Positions 40,635 through 50,463 of a stretch of 64,000 nucleotides of DNA are shown here, in pieces. The position numbers and the translations under genes are program-made. Below the pieces are notes generated by a model that saw nothing but the letters and a program-made list of their open reading frames with translations, had not been told where the DNA came from and searched no databases. Origin of the DNA: Phycisphaerae bacterium (GTDB taxonomy: Bacteria; Planctomycetota; Phycisphaerae; Phycisphaerales; UBA1924). Numbering within the stretch: position 1 is the stretch's first letter; each line of letters starts with the position of its first letter. The DNA lies in contig BJHL01000002.1 of the NCBI GenBank assembly GCA_014192545.1, positions 388,863 to 452,862 on the forward strand, read 5' to 3'.

Positions 40635-42041
40635 ATGAAACTGTCGAACAAAACAAGAAAGGTCTTGATCATCGTCGGCGGTGGGCTCATGTTTGCGACG
40701 TTGAGTCACTTTGTCTACTTTGCAATTACTTTGTGGGGACATTTTCGCCCGTACCGAGACGAGCGTGTTGTATTGAAGTACAACCCTGTCGAAGAGTGGC
40801 GGGTGGAATATCGCACACACGCTGAATCCGAGCGAGCTTGGATTATCCTCGAACAACTAGCTTCTAATAGAGAACGATGGGCTCTGGACGATGCTTCGCC
40901 GTTGCATAGCGCTTTAGCGAAGGGCCCACGAGACCCGGAATGGATGGCTTGCAAAGCGTGGTTGGCGGAACGTCATGACGTGTTCGCAAGTATTCGTGAA
41001 GCTGCAAAACGTCCAGTCATGGGGTATGACTTTCCGAGTCAAGATCAAAATCCGCCTCGGATGTTCGCACCTCATGCGTATTTGAACGTATGTCGACAGG
41101 CGGCTCGACTCCTTCGAGCCGATTCGCTTCTAGCGGCAGAGGAAGGGGACTTCGCGCGTGTTGCAGATAACGTTGTTGCGCTTTGCAGATTGAGTGCACT
41201 CGTCTCGAAGAATCACGACACCTTTGGTATTCTGGTTGGACAAGCGATTTATTCTGTTGCAGTACAAGTCGCTTCCAGCAACGTCACTCAGTTGCCCGAT
41301 CACTCCCTCGAATCAGTTGAAAATGCACTTAGTGTCAACATCAGTGCGGATCCGACGCTGGCAGCGAATCTCCTTCGAGACGACGCGCGTGATGTGACGC
41401 AACGAATATTTAGTGACAAGGGCGATGGAACCGGCGATATTTGTGCAGATGGAATCAGCTTTCTTCAAGCCATGTCGGACGACGGGTCTCAGTGGAAGCG
41501 TTCTCGCTGGGCCATGCCGTTGCTCAGAACCAAGATTGATCGTGCTTCGGCTGAAAGGACCAACGAGCGGATGATCGCGGCATTAGACGAGTGGGCGAGA
41601 ACGCCGGCTTGGGATCGCGGATTGCCGACGGCGATCCGCGCCACAGCAAATCAGCTCCCACAGGAAATGCAAGTATTCGCGGCGACGTGCGCGGTGTGGG
41701 AGTCGTACACAACTTTCGTCACGGCAAGCGACCGTGCAAGTTCAATGCAGATCGCAGCCATTACTGCGGCAAAAGCTGAGAGATTCAAACGGACAACGGG
41801 TTCATACCCTCAGTCACTCGAAGATGCTTTAGCTGGAACTTCTATCCCGGTTCCGCTTGATCGAATGTCCGGCGATCCGCTTCGGTGGCGAGTTGCTCCC
41901 ACGGGCATCGTCATTTACTCCGTGGGCCCGGACCTTATCGACGACGGTGCGGCAAGCAGCGTTGTCCCGAAGTGGTCAGCAAAATCGGGATTTGAAGCGC
42001 CGCGTAATTCAGACGACGTCCTGTGGCCTATGCCCGAGTAG
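40635..42041 (+). CDS. Membrane-anchored protein with a pseudopilin-like C-terminal motif
   Basis: 468 residues from the ATG at 40635 with AAGGA upstream. One N-terminal helix (VLIIVGGGLMFATLSHFVYFAITLW) anchors a long helical region. The last 100 residues carry FKRTTGSYPQSLEDA...DRMSGDPLRWRVAPTGIVIYSVGPDLIDDGA, here residues about 390-450, a pattern common in planctomycete proteins of unknown role. The last 14 bp overlap the end of ribE on the other strand. Confidence 0.78.
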   Translation: MKLSNKTRKVLIIVGGGLMFATLSHFVYFAITLWGHFRPYRDERVVLKYNPVEEWRVEYRTHAESERAWIILEQLASNRERWALDDASPLHSALAKGPRDPEWMACKAWLAERHDVFASIREAAKRPVMGYDFPSQDQNPPRMFAPHAYLNVCRQAARLLRADSLLAAEEGDFARVADNVVALCRLSALVSKNHDTFGILVGQAIYSVAVQVASSNVTQLPDHSLESVENALSVNISADPTLAANLLRDDARDVTQRIFSDKGDGTGDICADGISFLQAMSDDGSQWKRSRWAMPLLRTKIDRASAERTNERMIAALDEWARTPAWDRGLPTAIRATANQLPQEMQVFAATCAVWESYTTFVTASDRASSMQIAAITAAKAERFKRTTGSYPQSLEDALAGTSIPVPLDRMSGDPLRWRVAPTGIVIYSVGPDLIDDGAASSVVPKWSAKSGFEAPRNSDDVLWPMPE

Positions 42042-42648
42042 TGGTACCAAAGTGCTTGATCCAATGCACCACTTGCTTGCCGATCAGATCGCATTCGAGA
42101 TTGACGCGGCTGCCCGCGCGCAGTTCACCCAACGTGGTCTTTGCGAGCGTTGTGGGAATCAGTGCGATTTCGAACCAGCAGTCTTGGGGGTGCAGCGCTG
42201 CGACAGTGAGGCTGACGCCTTGCACGCAGATGCTGCCTTTGGGAGCGAAGAACTCCATGAGCTCTCGCGGCGGCGCAATGCGAACTCGCCATTCGCCGTC
42301 GGTGATGATGTGTTGCACAACGCCCACGCCATCGACGTGGCCTTGGACCAGATGGCCGCCCAGGAGAGTGGCGAGCGTGGCGGATTGTTCGAGATGCACG
42401 CGGTCGCCTGGCTGCAACTGGCCCAGCGTTGTTTTCGCGAGTGTTTCGGGAACGGTATCGAAGGCGAGCAGGCCGCCGGTTGATTGCGTGTCTGCGGCGA
42501 GCGTGACGCAGCAGCCGTTGATGGTGATCGACTCCCCCACTGCTGGCTTGTGATACCAGCCGGAAGCATCAACGAGCAGGCGCTCGCCCGATGGGGTTGC
42601 TACTCGTGAACGAATGACGCCGAGTTGCTCGATGAGGCCGGTGAACAT
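42028..42648 (-). CDS. ribE: Riboflavin synthase alpha chain
   Basis: 206 residues from the ATG at 42648 (MFTGLIEQLGVI, the classic start). Two lumazine-binding repeats are visible, each with GESITINGCCVTL / KGSICVQGVSLTV style segments and a following HLVQGHVDGVG. The enzyme dismutates two 6,7-dimethyl-8-ribityllumazine to riboflavin. Other rib genes are not adjacent. Confidence 0.96.
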   Translation of the reverse strand: MFTGLIEQLGVIRSRVATPSGERLLVDASGWYHKPAVGESITINGCCVTLAADTQSTGGLLAFDTVPETLAKTTLGQLQPGDRVHLEQSATLATLLGGHLVQGHVDGVGVVQHIITDGEWRVRIAPPRELMEFFAPKGSICVQGVSLTVAALHPQDCWFEIALIPTTLAKTTLGELRAGSRVNLECDLIGKQVVHWIKHFGTTTRA

Positions 42649-42712
42649 GTGTGTACCCGTTGAGTTTCGTTGAGCAACTTCGCGACGCGTGTGCATCTAT
42701 TGCGGCGATGCC

Positions 42713-44251
42713 TTACACCATCTCGGCGAGAACCTTCTTGATCTCGTCGCGCTTCTGGCGAACATCGCGGTAGTTGAATTGCTTCATGGCGATGCTGCTG
42801 GCGATCTTGTCGGCTTCGCGGATCGCTTCGGCGTTCTTGGCAGCTTTGCCTTGCTCAACCAGCGAGATCATCAGGTCGTACTGCAATTCAAGGTTCATCT
42901 CGGCGGGCATGTCGCCAGCAGTGAGCGCTCCGCGCAGCGTGTGCACGGCTTCGTCAAAGTAATTGATCTTGAGGAAGCTACGACCGAGGAACGTGAGGCT
43001 CATCACGCGCATCTTCGCGTCGATCTGGCTTTGCTGGAAGAGGGCGATCGCTTCGTCGTAGTTGCCGGCTTGGTAGTACCGCTTGCCGAGTTCGTACTTT
43101 TTGCCAAGATCGGTGGGATACGCGGCGACACGGGCTTTGAACTCTGCGGTTTCGAGTTTGAGCAGGGCGTCAACTTCGTTCTGGAGCATGCTATGCACCA
43201 GGCCCTTCTCGCCTTCGCTTGCTTTCTCGACCATGCGCTCAAGTTCGCGCACTTTTCGGGCTTGCTGGCGAATGCGAATATCACCAGCAAGTTCGCGGAA
43301 GCGGAACGTACTGAACTGCGTGTACATCTGCATGTACAGGTCGTGCGCTTTTTGTTCATCGCCGGGCTTGCTGCGTTCGAGCAGGCGCTTCGCGAGCACC
43401 TCGATCGTCGGCATGTCGTTGGGCCGCTTGATGAACTCGTCTTCGGCTTGGCTTACGAGGCGATCAACTGTTTCTTCGGTCTTGACGATGCGGTCGCCTT
43501 CTTCGAGCTGGCGCTGTTTGGTGGCATCGCGAATGTTGTCGCGGAAACCGCCTTCTTTGCCGCTGTTGCCGTAACCGCCGCGAGTCATGGTCGCAGTCGC
43601 CGCAAGGTCACGCACCCACGCACTCACTTCGCCATCGCTGGGGTCGGCCTTGAGCGCGGCTTCGGCGGCTTGCACGGCGCGGTCAGCCGCTTCGATCTTG
43701 ACGAACGCTTGCGCGACTTTCATCAGCAGTTCTTTGCGGCGTTTGTCGTTTTTCTCACGCAGGCAGAGCGCGAAGCTGCGTTCACCGATCCACAATCCTG
43801 CTTCGCGTAGACCCAAGCTTGCGGCGCTCTCGAGTGCTTTGAGCGAGAGGAACGCTTCGGCGGGCTTCATGCCCCATTCGAGCAGACTGCGAAGATACTT
43901 GTCGACATCGTTTCCGCCTGAGACGCTTTTGACGATGTCCTTGCCGGGGCCTTTTTTACTCGCAGGATCGTTGAGGTACTGCGCGGTTGCGGCGAAGAAA
44001 CTTTCGAGGCCTGCGACGCCGTTGGGATGCAGCCGGACACCTGAGAGCCAAAGCTGCATGGCGTATTCGTAATTGCCGGTCTCTTGCACGGTCTTGGCGT
44101 GCTGGAAGAACTTGGACGCTTTGCCTTCGTCGAAAACAATCGAATTGCTATTGGGCTTCTCGCCTGGCTTGGGCGCGTCGCTGGGCGTGGCACCGTTGGC
44201 ACCGGGCTGCGGGTTAGACTCATCCTTCTTTTTGCCGAAGAAAAACGCCAA
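42713..44251 (-). CDS. Tetratricopeptide-repeat protein
   Basis: 512 residues from a TTG at 44251, chosen because AGGAG stands 7 nt upstream; an ATG at 44305 is possible but has no such site. The protein begins AFFFGKKKDES and has TPR-like helix pairs (TGNYEYAMQLWLSGVRLHPNG; AGNYDEAIALFQQSQIDAKM; NYFDEAVHTLRGALTAG) at both ends, with a charged helical middle. No signal peptide, so probably cytoplasmic scaffold. Partners unknown. Confidence 0.82.
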   Translation of the reverse strand: MAFFFGKKKDESNPQPGANGATPSDAPKPGEKPNSNSIVFDEGKASKFFQHAKTVQETGNYEYAMQLWLSGVRLHPNGVAGLESFFAATAQYLNDPASKKGPGKDIVKSVSGGNDVDKYLRSLLEWGMKPAEAFLSLKALESAASLGLREAGLWIGERSFALCLREKNDKRRKELLMKVAQAFVKIEAADRAVQAAEAALKADPSDGEVSAWVRDLAATATMTRGGYGNSGKEGGFRDNIRDATKQRQLEEGDRIVKTEETVDRLVSQAEDEFIKRPNDMPTIEVLAKRLLERSKPGDEQKAHDLYMQMYTQFSTFRFRELAGDIRIRQQARKVRELERMVEKASEGEKGLVHSMLQNEVDALLKLETAEFKARVAAYPTDLGKKYELGKRYYQAGNYDEAIALFQQSQIDAKMRVMSLTFLGRSFLKINYFDEAVHTLRGALTAGDMPAEMNLELQYDLMISLVEQGKAAKNAEAIREADKIASSIAMKQFNYRDVRQKRDEIKKVLAEMV

Positions 44252-44383
44252 GGCGAGCTCCTGAGAGAGGGTCTGCGGATGCGGATAGAGAGGATAGGAC
44301 GGCATGTCACGCGGGCGAGTTGGCGGGCGTGTACAGAATATGTAGGGCTGACAAGGCCAAGGTTTCGCATACGCTAGCGGAAC

Positions 44384-45316
44384 ATGGCCAAGAAGCAACT
44401 ATCCAAGCGTGTTTCAAGCTCCGCCGTTCCGGTGGGATATTCGCAATTTGCCAGCGTCGAGGATGTGGCCGGAAACCGCGCCAAGCAGATTGCGCTGGCG
44501 GAGCAGTCTGGCAAACAGGGTGCGAAAATCTTCTGCACGCAAGAAATGTGTACCACGCAGTATTTCTGTCAGATCGAAGACCACCGTTTTTTCAAGCTGG
44601 CTGAGTCGATTCCCGGCCCGAGTACGGATGCCTTCGCGAAGATCGCGAAAAAGTACAACATGGTGATCGTCGCGGCGTTGTTTGAGCGGCGTGCTGCGGG
44701 GCTGTATCACAACACCGCGGCGGTCATCGACGCTGATGGCTCGCTCATGGGCATCTATCGCAAGATGCACATTCCCGATGATCCGCTGTTCTATGAGAAG
44801 TTCTACTTCACGCCCGGCGATCTGGGTTTCAAGGCGTGGAAGACCAAGCACGCGACTATCGGCGTGTTGATTTGCTGGGATCAGTGGTATCCTGAAGGTG
44901 CTCGGCTCACGGCGATGCAAGGTGCCGAGATTCTCTTCTATCCGACTGCAATTGGTTGGCATCCCAGTGAGAAGAAGGAGTACGGCGTCGCACAGCACGA
45001 CAGTTGGGAGCTTTCGATGCGGGCACATGCTGTCGCCAACGGCTGCTACGTGTGCGCGCCGAATCGCGTGGGCCATGAATACATCACCGATGCGAATGGC
45101 AAGCGAGTGAGCGAAGATGGCCTGCAATTCTGGGGGCAGGGTTTTGTCTCGCAACCCAATGGCCACGTTGTTCATCGTGCAAGCATTGACAAAGAGGAAG
45201 TCTGCATCGTCGATTGCGAACTCGACAAAGTCGAGTTTGCTCGCACGCATTGGCCATTTCTGCGAGATCGCCGGATTGATGCGTATGGGGATTTGACGAA
45301 GCGGTTTTTGGTGTGA
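44384..45316 (+). CDS. aguB: N-carbamoylputrescine amidase (nitrilase superfamily)
   Basis: 310 residues. The Glu-Lys-Cys triad is present at Glu54 (CTQEMCTTQYFC), Lys127 (YRKMHIPDD) and Cys164 (LICWDQWYPE). FYEKFYFTPGDLGFK and HPSEKKEYG are typical for N-carbamoylputrescine amidase, which makes putrescine from agmatine by way of carbamoylputrescine. The agmatine deiminase usually beside it is not in this window. Divergent from the TPR gene. Confidence 0.93.
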   Translation: MAKKQLSKRVSSSAVPVGYSQFASVEDVAGNRAKQIALAEQSGKQGAKIFCTQEMCTTQYFCQIEDHRFFKLAESIPGPSTDAFAKIAKKYNMVIVAALFERRAAGLYHNTAAVIDADGSLMGIYRKMHIPDDPLFYEKFYFTPGDLGFKAWKTKHATIGVLICWDQWYPEGARLTAMQGAEILFYPTAIGWHPSEKKEYGVAQHDSWELSMRAHAVANGCYVCAPNRVGHEYITDANGKRVSEDGLQFWGQGFVSQPNGHVVHRASIDKEEVCIVDCELDKVEFARTHWPFLRDRRIDAYGDLTKRFLV

Positions 45317-45329
45317 TGATGTTGGGTGG

Positions 45330-45357
45330 GCCGCCATTCCATGGCGGCTTCATTTTT
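45330..45357. terminator. Terminator hairpin between convergent aguB and ppk2
   Basis: 8-bp stem GCCGCCAT/ATGGCGGC with a 3-nt loop followed by TTCATTTTT on the + strand, 13 nt after the aguB stop. Confidence 0.75.
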
Positions 45358-45368
45358 GGAGCAATCAA

Positions 45369-46205
45369 CTACTCCACGCGCACGCCCGCAAGATCGCCAG
45401 CCGCTTTCGGATACTTCGGATCAATCGCTTCCAGCGTCTCGCGCACCACGCGAGCAATCGCCCAGCGCGCGTACCACTTGCGGTCGGCGGGGACCACGTA
45501 CCACGGGGCCCACGCCGTGCTGCAGCGATTGATCGCAACTTCGTAGGCCTCTTGGTATTTGTCCCAGAACTTCCGCTCGGCAAGATCGCCCGGCTGGAAC
45601 TTCCAACGCTTTTCGGGGTCATCAAGCCGGGCTTGCAAGCGCTCGCGCTGTTCATCTTTGCTAATGTGCAGCATGAATTTGAGAATCACCATGTGATTGC
45701 TCGTGAGGTAATGCTCGCAGTTGTTGATCTGCTCGTACCGTTGCTTCCACATCGATTCGGGCACAAAGTCATGCACGCGCACTATCAGCACATCTTCGTA
45801 ATGAGCGCGATTGAAAACTCCGATCTCGCCTTTTGCGGGCACCGCCGCGTGGATGCGCCAGAGATAATCGCGATCAGCCTCGGCCTCGCTGGGCTTCTTG
45901 AAGCTCGTCACGTGGCAACCTTGGGGATTCACGCCTGAAAAAACATGGCGGATGACGCCGTCTTTGCCGCTGGTGTCCATGCCTTGCAGCACGACCAACA
46001 CCGACGTTTGATTCTCGGCGTACAGCACTTCTTGCAACTTTGCGATCTGCTTGACATCGGCTGCGAGTTCTTGCTCAGCTCTCGCTTTCAAGTCACCGTT
46101 CTTTTCGCCTTTGTTCGGTACCAAGCCGGTCGTCGCGGCCGTGTCGGCCTTAGCGATAACGAAATTGGAACCCGGATCAATTCGGTGAAGTGCGGGGAAG
46201 TTCAT
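45369..46205 (-). CDS. ppk2: Polyphosphate kinase 2 family protein
   Basis: 278 residues. Walker A-like GMDTSGKDG, Walker B region FNRAHYEDVLIVRVH, and the lid segment RLQARLDDPEKRWKF are those of PPK2 enzymes, which move phosphate between polyphosphate and nucleotides, usually in the direction of nucleotide synthesis. One PPK2 domain, normal length for the short class. The position next to aguB has no obvious meaning. Confidence 0.93.
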   Translation of the reverse strand: MNFPALHRIDPGSNFVIAKADTAATTGLVPNKGEKNGDLKARAEQELAADVKQIAKLQEVLYAENQTSVLVVLQGMDTSGKDGVIRHVFSGVNPQGCHVTSFKKPSEAEADRDYLWRIHAAVPAKGEIGVFNRAHYEDVLIVRVHDFVPESMWKQRYEQINNCEHYLTSNHMVILKFMLHISKDEQRERLQARLDDPEKRWKFQPGDLAERKFWDKYQEAYEVAINRCSTAWAPWYVVPADRKWYARWAIARVVRETLEAIDPKYPKAAGDLAGVRVE

Positions 46206-46245
46206 GGTGTTTGCGTTCCGGGTTGCAAATTCGTCTCGACGAGTT

Positions 46246-47445
46246 TTACTTCATGCGTTCGGCCGCGGCGGCAATCTCGGCTCGATCATCGGTCGTCGCC
46301 GCGCCCACTGCTTTGGTGATGATCGCTCGCGCTTCGTCCTGCCGACCCCCTGCCCAGTGAGCTTCCGCCATCGCGAGCATGACGCGAGGCTGCTCGGGCG
46401 CGAGCTCGAACGCGCGTGATGCAAGTTTGTCCGCTGCTTCGACATTGCGTGTCGCAGCATCGCCTTGCGTCAGCATCACCAGAGCCATGTTCGCTAGCGT
46501 GCGATGATCGTCTTTGAACGCACCTTCCAGCGAGTTCAAGGCAAAATCACTTGCGGCTTGCAGGTCTTGCTTGCCCGTCACGAGCAGCCGCATCTTTGCG
46601 ACTGCGCTGGGCGCAAACATCTGGCTGTCGAGTTCGATGATTTCATCGAGGTAGCCAATGGCCTCGTCCCATTTCTTGGACTCGATGGCTTTCTGCAAAG
46701 GCGTCGCGAGTTTGAAGGCACGCCGACGAAGGTCTTCGCGGGCCTGCGATTCTGCCTGCGCGGTTGCACCGTCGAGTTTTCCCGCAAGCAGTTCATCGAG
46801 TTTGTCTTTGAGGCCCATGCGTGGGTGTCCAAACCACGCGACTCGGCCTTTGCCGTCAATCAGGAAGACAGTTGGAATGCTGACGCGTCCTGCGGCGTTC
46901 ATCCATCGCTGCGAGATGACGCCATCATCGCCGCCATACGCGATCGTGTAATTCATGTCGCGCCGGCTCTTGGCAAAGTCGGTCACCCGCTTGACGAAGT
47001 CCACGCCCGCATCGCTGTTACGCGCGTTCTCCCAAATCGACATGCCGATGACGCGCACGTTCTTGCTTTGGTAGTCATTGTGGATCGCGTTGAGTTCAGG
47101 AATGAACGCGATGCAGGGTCCGCACCAGGTCGCCCAGAAATCGACGACGTAGATCGTGCCTTCCTCAAATTTGGTGATCGGCTCGCCTTGAATCCACTTC
47201 GCTCCTGTGAGCGTTGGCGCAGCATCGCCCACGGTGATGGGCCGGAAGGCATCCGGGCTTGGGTCTGTCTGCGGCGGAGCCTCAACAACTTGGGGCTGCT
47301 CTGCGGGCTGCGTTTGAGGCTGCGTCTGTGCCGGTTGGGCCGCGGGCTTGGCGACCGCAGGCGTCACGTCCTTATTCGAATACTGCGCGCATACCCCCGC
47401 GGCGAACAACAAAGATACAGACCACAATTGAATCGCGTGACGCAT
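46246..47445 (-). CDS. TlpA-like thioredoxin with C-terminal TPR-like region
   Basis: 399 residues: a signal peptide (LLFAAGVCAQ), a Pro/Gln-rich linker to about residue 65, a thioredoxin-like domain with active site WCGPC (107-111) and cis-proline in SIPTVFLID, then about 170 residues of helical repeats. It probably acts as an extracytoplasmic thiol reductase or oxidase. The TPR-like tail suggests a scaffold function as well. It is divergent from the TonB-like gene. Confidence 0.88.
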   Translation of the reverse strand: MRHAIQLWSVSLLFAAGVCAQYSNKDVTPAVAKPAAQPAQTQPQTQPAEQPQVVEAPPQTDPSPDAFRPITVGDAAPTLTGAKWIQGEPITKFEEGTIYVVDFWATWCGPCIAFIPELNAIHNDYQSKNVRVIGMSIWENARNSDAGVDFVKRVTDFAKSRRDMNYTIAYGGDDGVISQRWMNAAGRVSIPTVFLIDGKGRVAWFGHPRMGLKDKLDELLAGKLDGATAQAESQAREDLRRRAFKLATPLQKAIESKKWDEAIGYLDEIIELDSQMFAPSAVAKMRLLVTGKQDLQAASDFALNSLEGAFKDDHRTLANMALVMLTQGDAATRNVEAADKLASRAFELAPEQPRVMLAMAEAHWAGGRQDEARAIITKAVGAATTDDRAEIAAAAERMK

Positions 47446-47625
47446 AAAAGCTCCAATGAAGTCGGCGTTGCAGTCGCACTGCCGATGCCGATTGCAGAAT
47501 TACAGTATCGAGCCTGCCCTTAGGACGAACAAACTGCCGGGTGGTTGCTGAAGGATCGAACATTCTGCATCGCTGCATCGTCAATAAGACAGAAAAGCAC
47601 AAGCCTCTTACAATTCGCAATCGCA

Positions 47626-49152
47626 ATGACACAGTTCCCGGTCCCATCACGAACGACAAATCCAGCCATCCTTGCGGCGGGTGTTGTGAGCGTGCTGATT
47701 CACGCTGGTTTAGGACTCGGACTCGCAAACTACGGCGTGCCGACCTCTGCAGGGCAAGGCGACATGGACCTGGGCGTGGAGATACTCCTCCCAGCCGACG
47801 GGACGGGACTCGCGGCGCAGCAGTCGCCACAAAGTTCGCAGTTGTCTTCAACTGAGACTGCGGCGAAAGTAGATCCATCGCAAGTCGTGCCCGTGATGCC
47901 TGTCGCGCCGCTGGAACTTTTGCGAATTGAGCCACAACCACCACCCGAGCCTGGGCCCGAAGAAGACCTCGTACGAATCGGCACCGACGACGGCGTGGGC
48001 CGCACCGACAACATGCTGGGTGCAGCACAAGCTACGCCGCACAGTGCGATCATTGGAAGCGTGGACCAACCTGCTCTTACGCTGGCGCCGGGATTGCCAG
48101 GTCCGTCGGGTGCGGGTGCTCCGGAGCGCAGCAGTGATGCGAGCGATGCCGGCGAAGGCGGCGCGAATGGACAAACCGGCGGCAGTTCGCAGGTGCAGCC
48201 GGCCTCGCCGCAAGCATCTGTCGATGCGAATCCTCAACCTGCGCAGCCGGAACAACCACAAACTCCTGCCGCCGAGCCAGCGCCCGAAACCAAGATTGAT
48301 CTGGCCGAGCAGGTTGATGCGTCCCTGAAAACTGATGTGTCAGTTGCTAGTCAGCAGCCCACACCCGCGCAGCAATCAGAACCAGTCAAGAACGAAGTTT
48401 CGCCCGAGGTCGAAGTTCGGGCCACGGACGAGCCTTCGATTTTCGAGCAAGCCAACGGCGTCGAAACTGATTCACAAGAAAACGTGTTCGCGATTCCGCA
48501 GCCTCAAAAGATCACGGCTGTGGATGAGTTTGGTCAGCAAGCTGCTCCGGCGGTCGCGGGCAAGGAAGTGCCGGTCGTTGTGCCGCCCGAAGCTGCGCCC
48601 GCTGAAGTGAAGCCCGCGGCTGTCGAGCTTCCTGCGAAACCCAAGAGCGAGCCGCCCGCCAAAGACCAAGCTCGCCTCGCGCTATCGCCCGTGCCGGTCG
48701 AACCAGCGAGTACATCACCTGCCGCAACCTCCGCCGCTCCGGGCGCAGCGGGCAGTCCGGCAACCGCAGGCGGCGACTCGCGACTGCCAGGCACCACCAG
48801 TGATGCTGAAAGCACCGCAGTCTCCACGCAACCACTCATTGACTTCAAACCGGGCATGCCGCTCACGGGCAAGGGCATTCGCATTCGCACGGTTGTGCCG
48901 CGATTTAGTACCACCACGCAACTGACTGCGATGCCTCGCAACCCGGTGATCGTGATTCGATTCAATCGCGCGGGCCGCGTGGTGAAAGCTGAGTTTGAAG
49001 GCCTCGAAGGCACCGGGTACAGCGGCATTGATGAGCCGCTGCTGGACGCTGTGTATCGCTGGACTGCCGTGGGCGAGCAACTCAATAGATTGCCGGCGAA
49101 TTCGAAGGAGACGATCTCGTTTCGTATTCGGTACTTGCTGAAAGACGAGTGA
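47626..49152 (+). CDS. TonB-like protein with a long proline-rich linker
   Basis: 508 residues from the ATG at 47626. An N-terminal helix (ILAAGVVSVLIHAGLGLGLA, about 15-36), over 300 residues rich in Pro, Ala, Gln and Ser, and a C-terminal domain of about 90 residues (NPVIVIRFNRAGRVVKAEFEGL ... ISFRIRYLLKDE, with an intervening helix) give the TonB architecture. It may couple a proton-driven motor to an outer-membrane partner. ExbB, ExbD and a TonB-dependent receptor are not adjacent. The linker is very long. Confidence 0.75.
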   Translation: MTQFPVPSRTTNPAILAAGVVSVLIHAGLGLGLANYGVPTSAGQGDMDLGVEILLPADGTGLAAQQSPQSSQLSSTETAAKVDPSQVVPVMPVAPLELLRIEPQPPPEPGPEEDLVRIGTDDGVGRTDNMLGAAQATPHSAIIGSVDQPALTLAPGLPGPSGAGAPERSSDASDAGEGGANGQTGGSSQVQPASPQASVDANPQPAQPEQPQTPAAEPAPETKIDLAEQVDASLKTDVSVASQQPTPAQQSEPVKNEVSPEVEVRATDEPSIFEQANGVETDSQENVFAIPQPQKITAVDEFGQQAAPAVAGKEVPVVVPPEAAPAEVKPAAVELPAKPKSEPPAKDQARLALSPVPVEPASTSPAATSAAPGAAGSPATAGGDSRLPGTTSDAESTAVSTQPLIDFKPGMPLTGKGIRIRTVVPRFSTTTQLTAMPRNPVIVIRFNRAGRVVKAEFEGLEGTGYSGIDEPLLDAVYRWTAVGEQLNRLPANSKETISFRIRYLLKDE

Positions 49153-49176
49153 AGCACTCACGAATGACGAGCCGCA

Positions 49177-50400
49177 TCACGCTTTGGGTAGCAGCCGGCC
49201 CACCGTCACGGGCTTGAGCGGGAATGCATCGCAATACGCCCGCATGTCCGCAAGCGAAACGCGCGAGAGGCGATCGAGTTCTTCTTCCAAAGGCCAGTAT
49301 TTCCGCAAGTAAGTAAACACGCGTCCCAAGCGATGCATGCGATCATGCGGACGTTCGCCCGAAATCGTCGCGCCCGTCACGGTCTTCGCCAGCAGTCGAT
49401 CCAGATCTTCTTGCTTCAGTGAATCGCGCACGCTCTGCATCGCTTGCTGCGTGACTTCCCACACTTCATCAATGCGCTCGGGGTCGCACGCCGCAAATAC
49501 AAAGCATTGCCCGCTGCCGTCGTTGCCGTCGTAGACCGCCTGCGCATCTTCGGCTAGACCCGGCTCAATCAGTGCCCAGTGCAGCAAACTGTTGTCAGGC
49601 ATGCCCAGCACCTGCGAAACCAGCCCAGCCGCATAGCGACGATCATCATCGAACGCCGGCGCGGGACACATAGCAAGCAAGTAGCCGCGATTGACTTTCT
49701 CGCTGCGCATCGTGAACTCTTCTCCCGCGAGTTTGGGCGATGCGTTGTTGCGTGACGCGCTGGTCTTGCGCCACGACCCGCACAGTGCGTCAATCTGGGA
49801 GACCGCCGATTGAAAATCAACCTTGCCCGCAAGTGCAACCACCGTGTTGTCCGCGCTGTAGCGGTTGTCGAAATACGACTGCATCTGGTCGCGCGTGAGA
49901 TTGGTGATCGACTGATTGGTGCCCAACACTCTGTGGCTCAGCGTGTGGGCACCAAAGTGCTTCTCCAACACCGCCTCATACAAAATGAAAAACGGGTTGT
50001 CGTCATACATCGCGATTTCTTCGAGAATGACGCCCTTTTCCGTATCAAAATCGCTCTGCCGCAGCGCGGGCCGCATCATGCGAGAGAGCAAATCAAGCCC
50101 CTCGCCCGCCAGTTCCGGCAGCAGATGTGCGTAAAAGCACGTGATTTCGTTGCTCGTGTACGCGTTGTTCTTCGCGCCCATCGCATCAAACCGCTGGTTC
50201 AATTCTTCAGCGGTTATGTCGCCCGTACCCTTGAACATCATGTGTTCAAGAAAGTGACTCACGCCCATGACGGGAGTCGCTTCGTCGCGTGCTCCAGTCT
50301 TGACGAAGAACCCAGCCGCCGCCGAATGTGCCAGTGGATCAACTTCGGCGACTATCGTCAAACCGTTGGCGAGCGTTGCTTGATGAAATGTGTACGCCAT
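49177..50400 (-). CDS. M16 family zinc peptidase
   Basis: 407 residues with the inverted zinc-binding motif HFLEH (49-53) and the second glutamate region GVILEEIAMYDDNP. One active domain and one inactive-like domain give the size of bacterial pitrilysin/insulinase-like proteases such as PqqL relatives or processing peptidases. The substrate is unknown. No signal peptide. Confidence 0.93.
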   Translation of the reverse strand: MAYTFHQATLANGLTIVAEVDPLAHSAAAGFFVKTGARDEATPVMGVSHFLEHMMFKGTGDITAEELNQRFDAMGAKNNAYTSNEITCFYAHLLPELAGEGLDLLSRMMRPALRQSDFDTEKGVILEEIAMYDDNPFFILYEAVLEKHFGAHTLSHRVLGTNQSITNLTRDQMQSYFDNRYSADNTVVALAGKVDFQSAVSQIDALCGSWRKTSASRNNASPKLAGEEFTMRSEKVNRGYLLAMCPAPAFDDDRRYAAGLVSQVLGMPDNSLLHWALIEPGLAEDAQAVYDGNDGSGQCFVFAACDPERIDEVWEVTQQAMQSVRDSLKQEDLDRLLAKTVTGATISGERPHDRMHRLGRVFTYLRKYWPLEEELDRLSRVSLADMRAYCDAFPLKPVTVGRLLPKA

Positions 50401-50463
50401 GGATTCCTCAGCCTCTTTTCTTCAACTAGCCGTCGTCGATTTTTCTTTGCCAATCAAGTTTCG

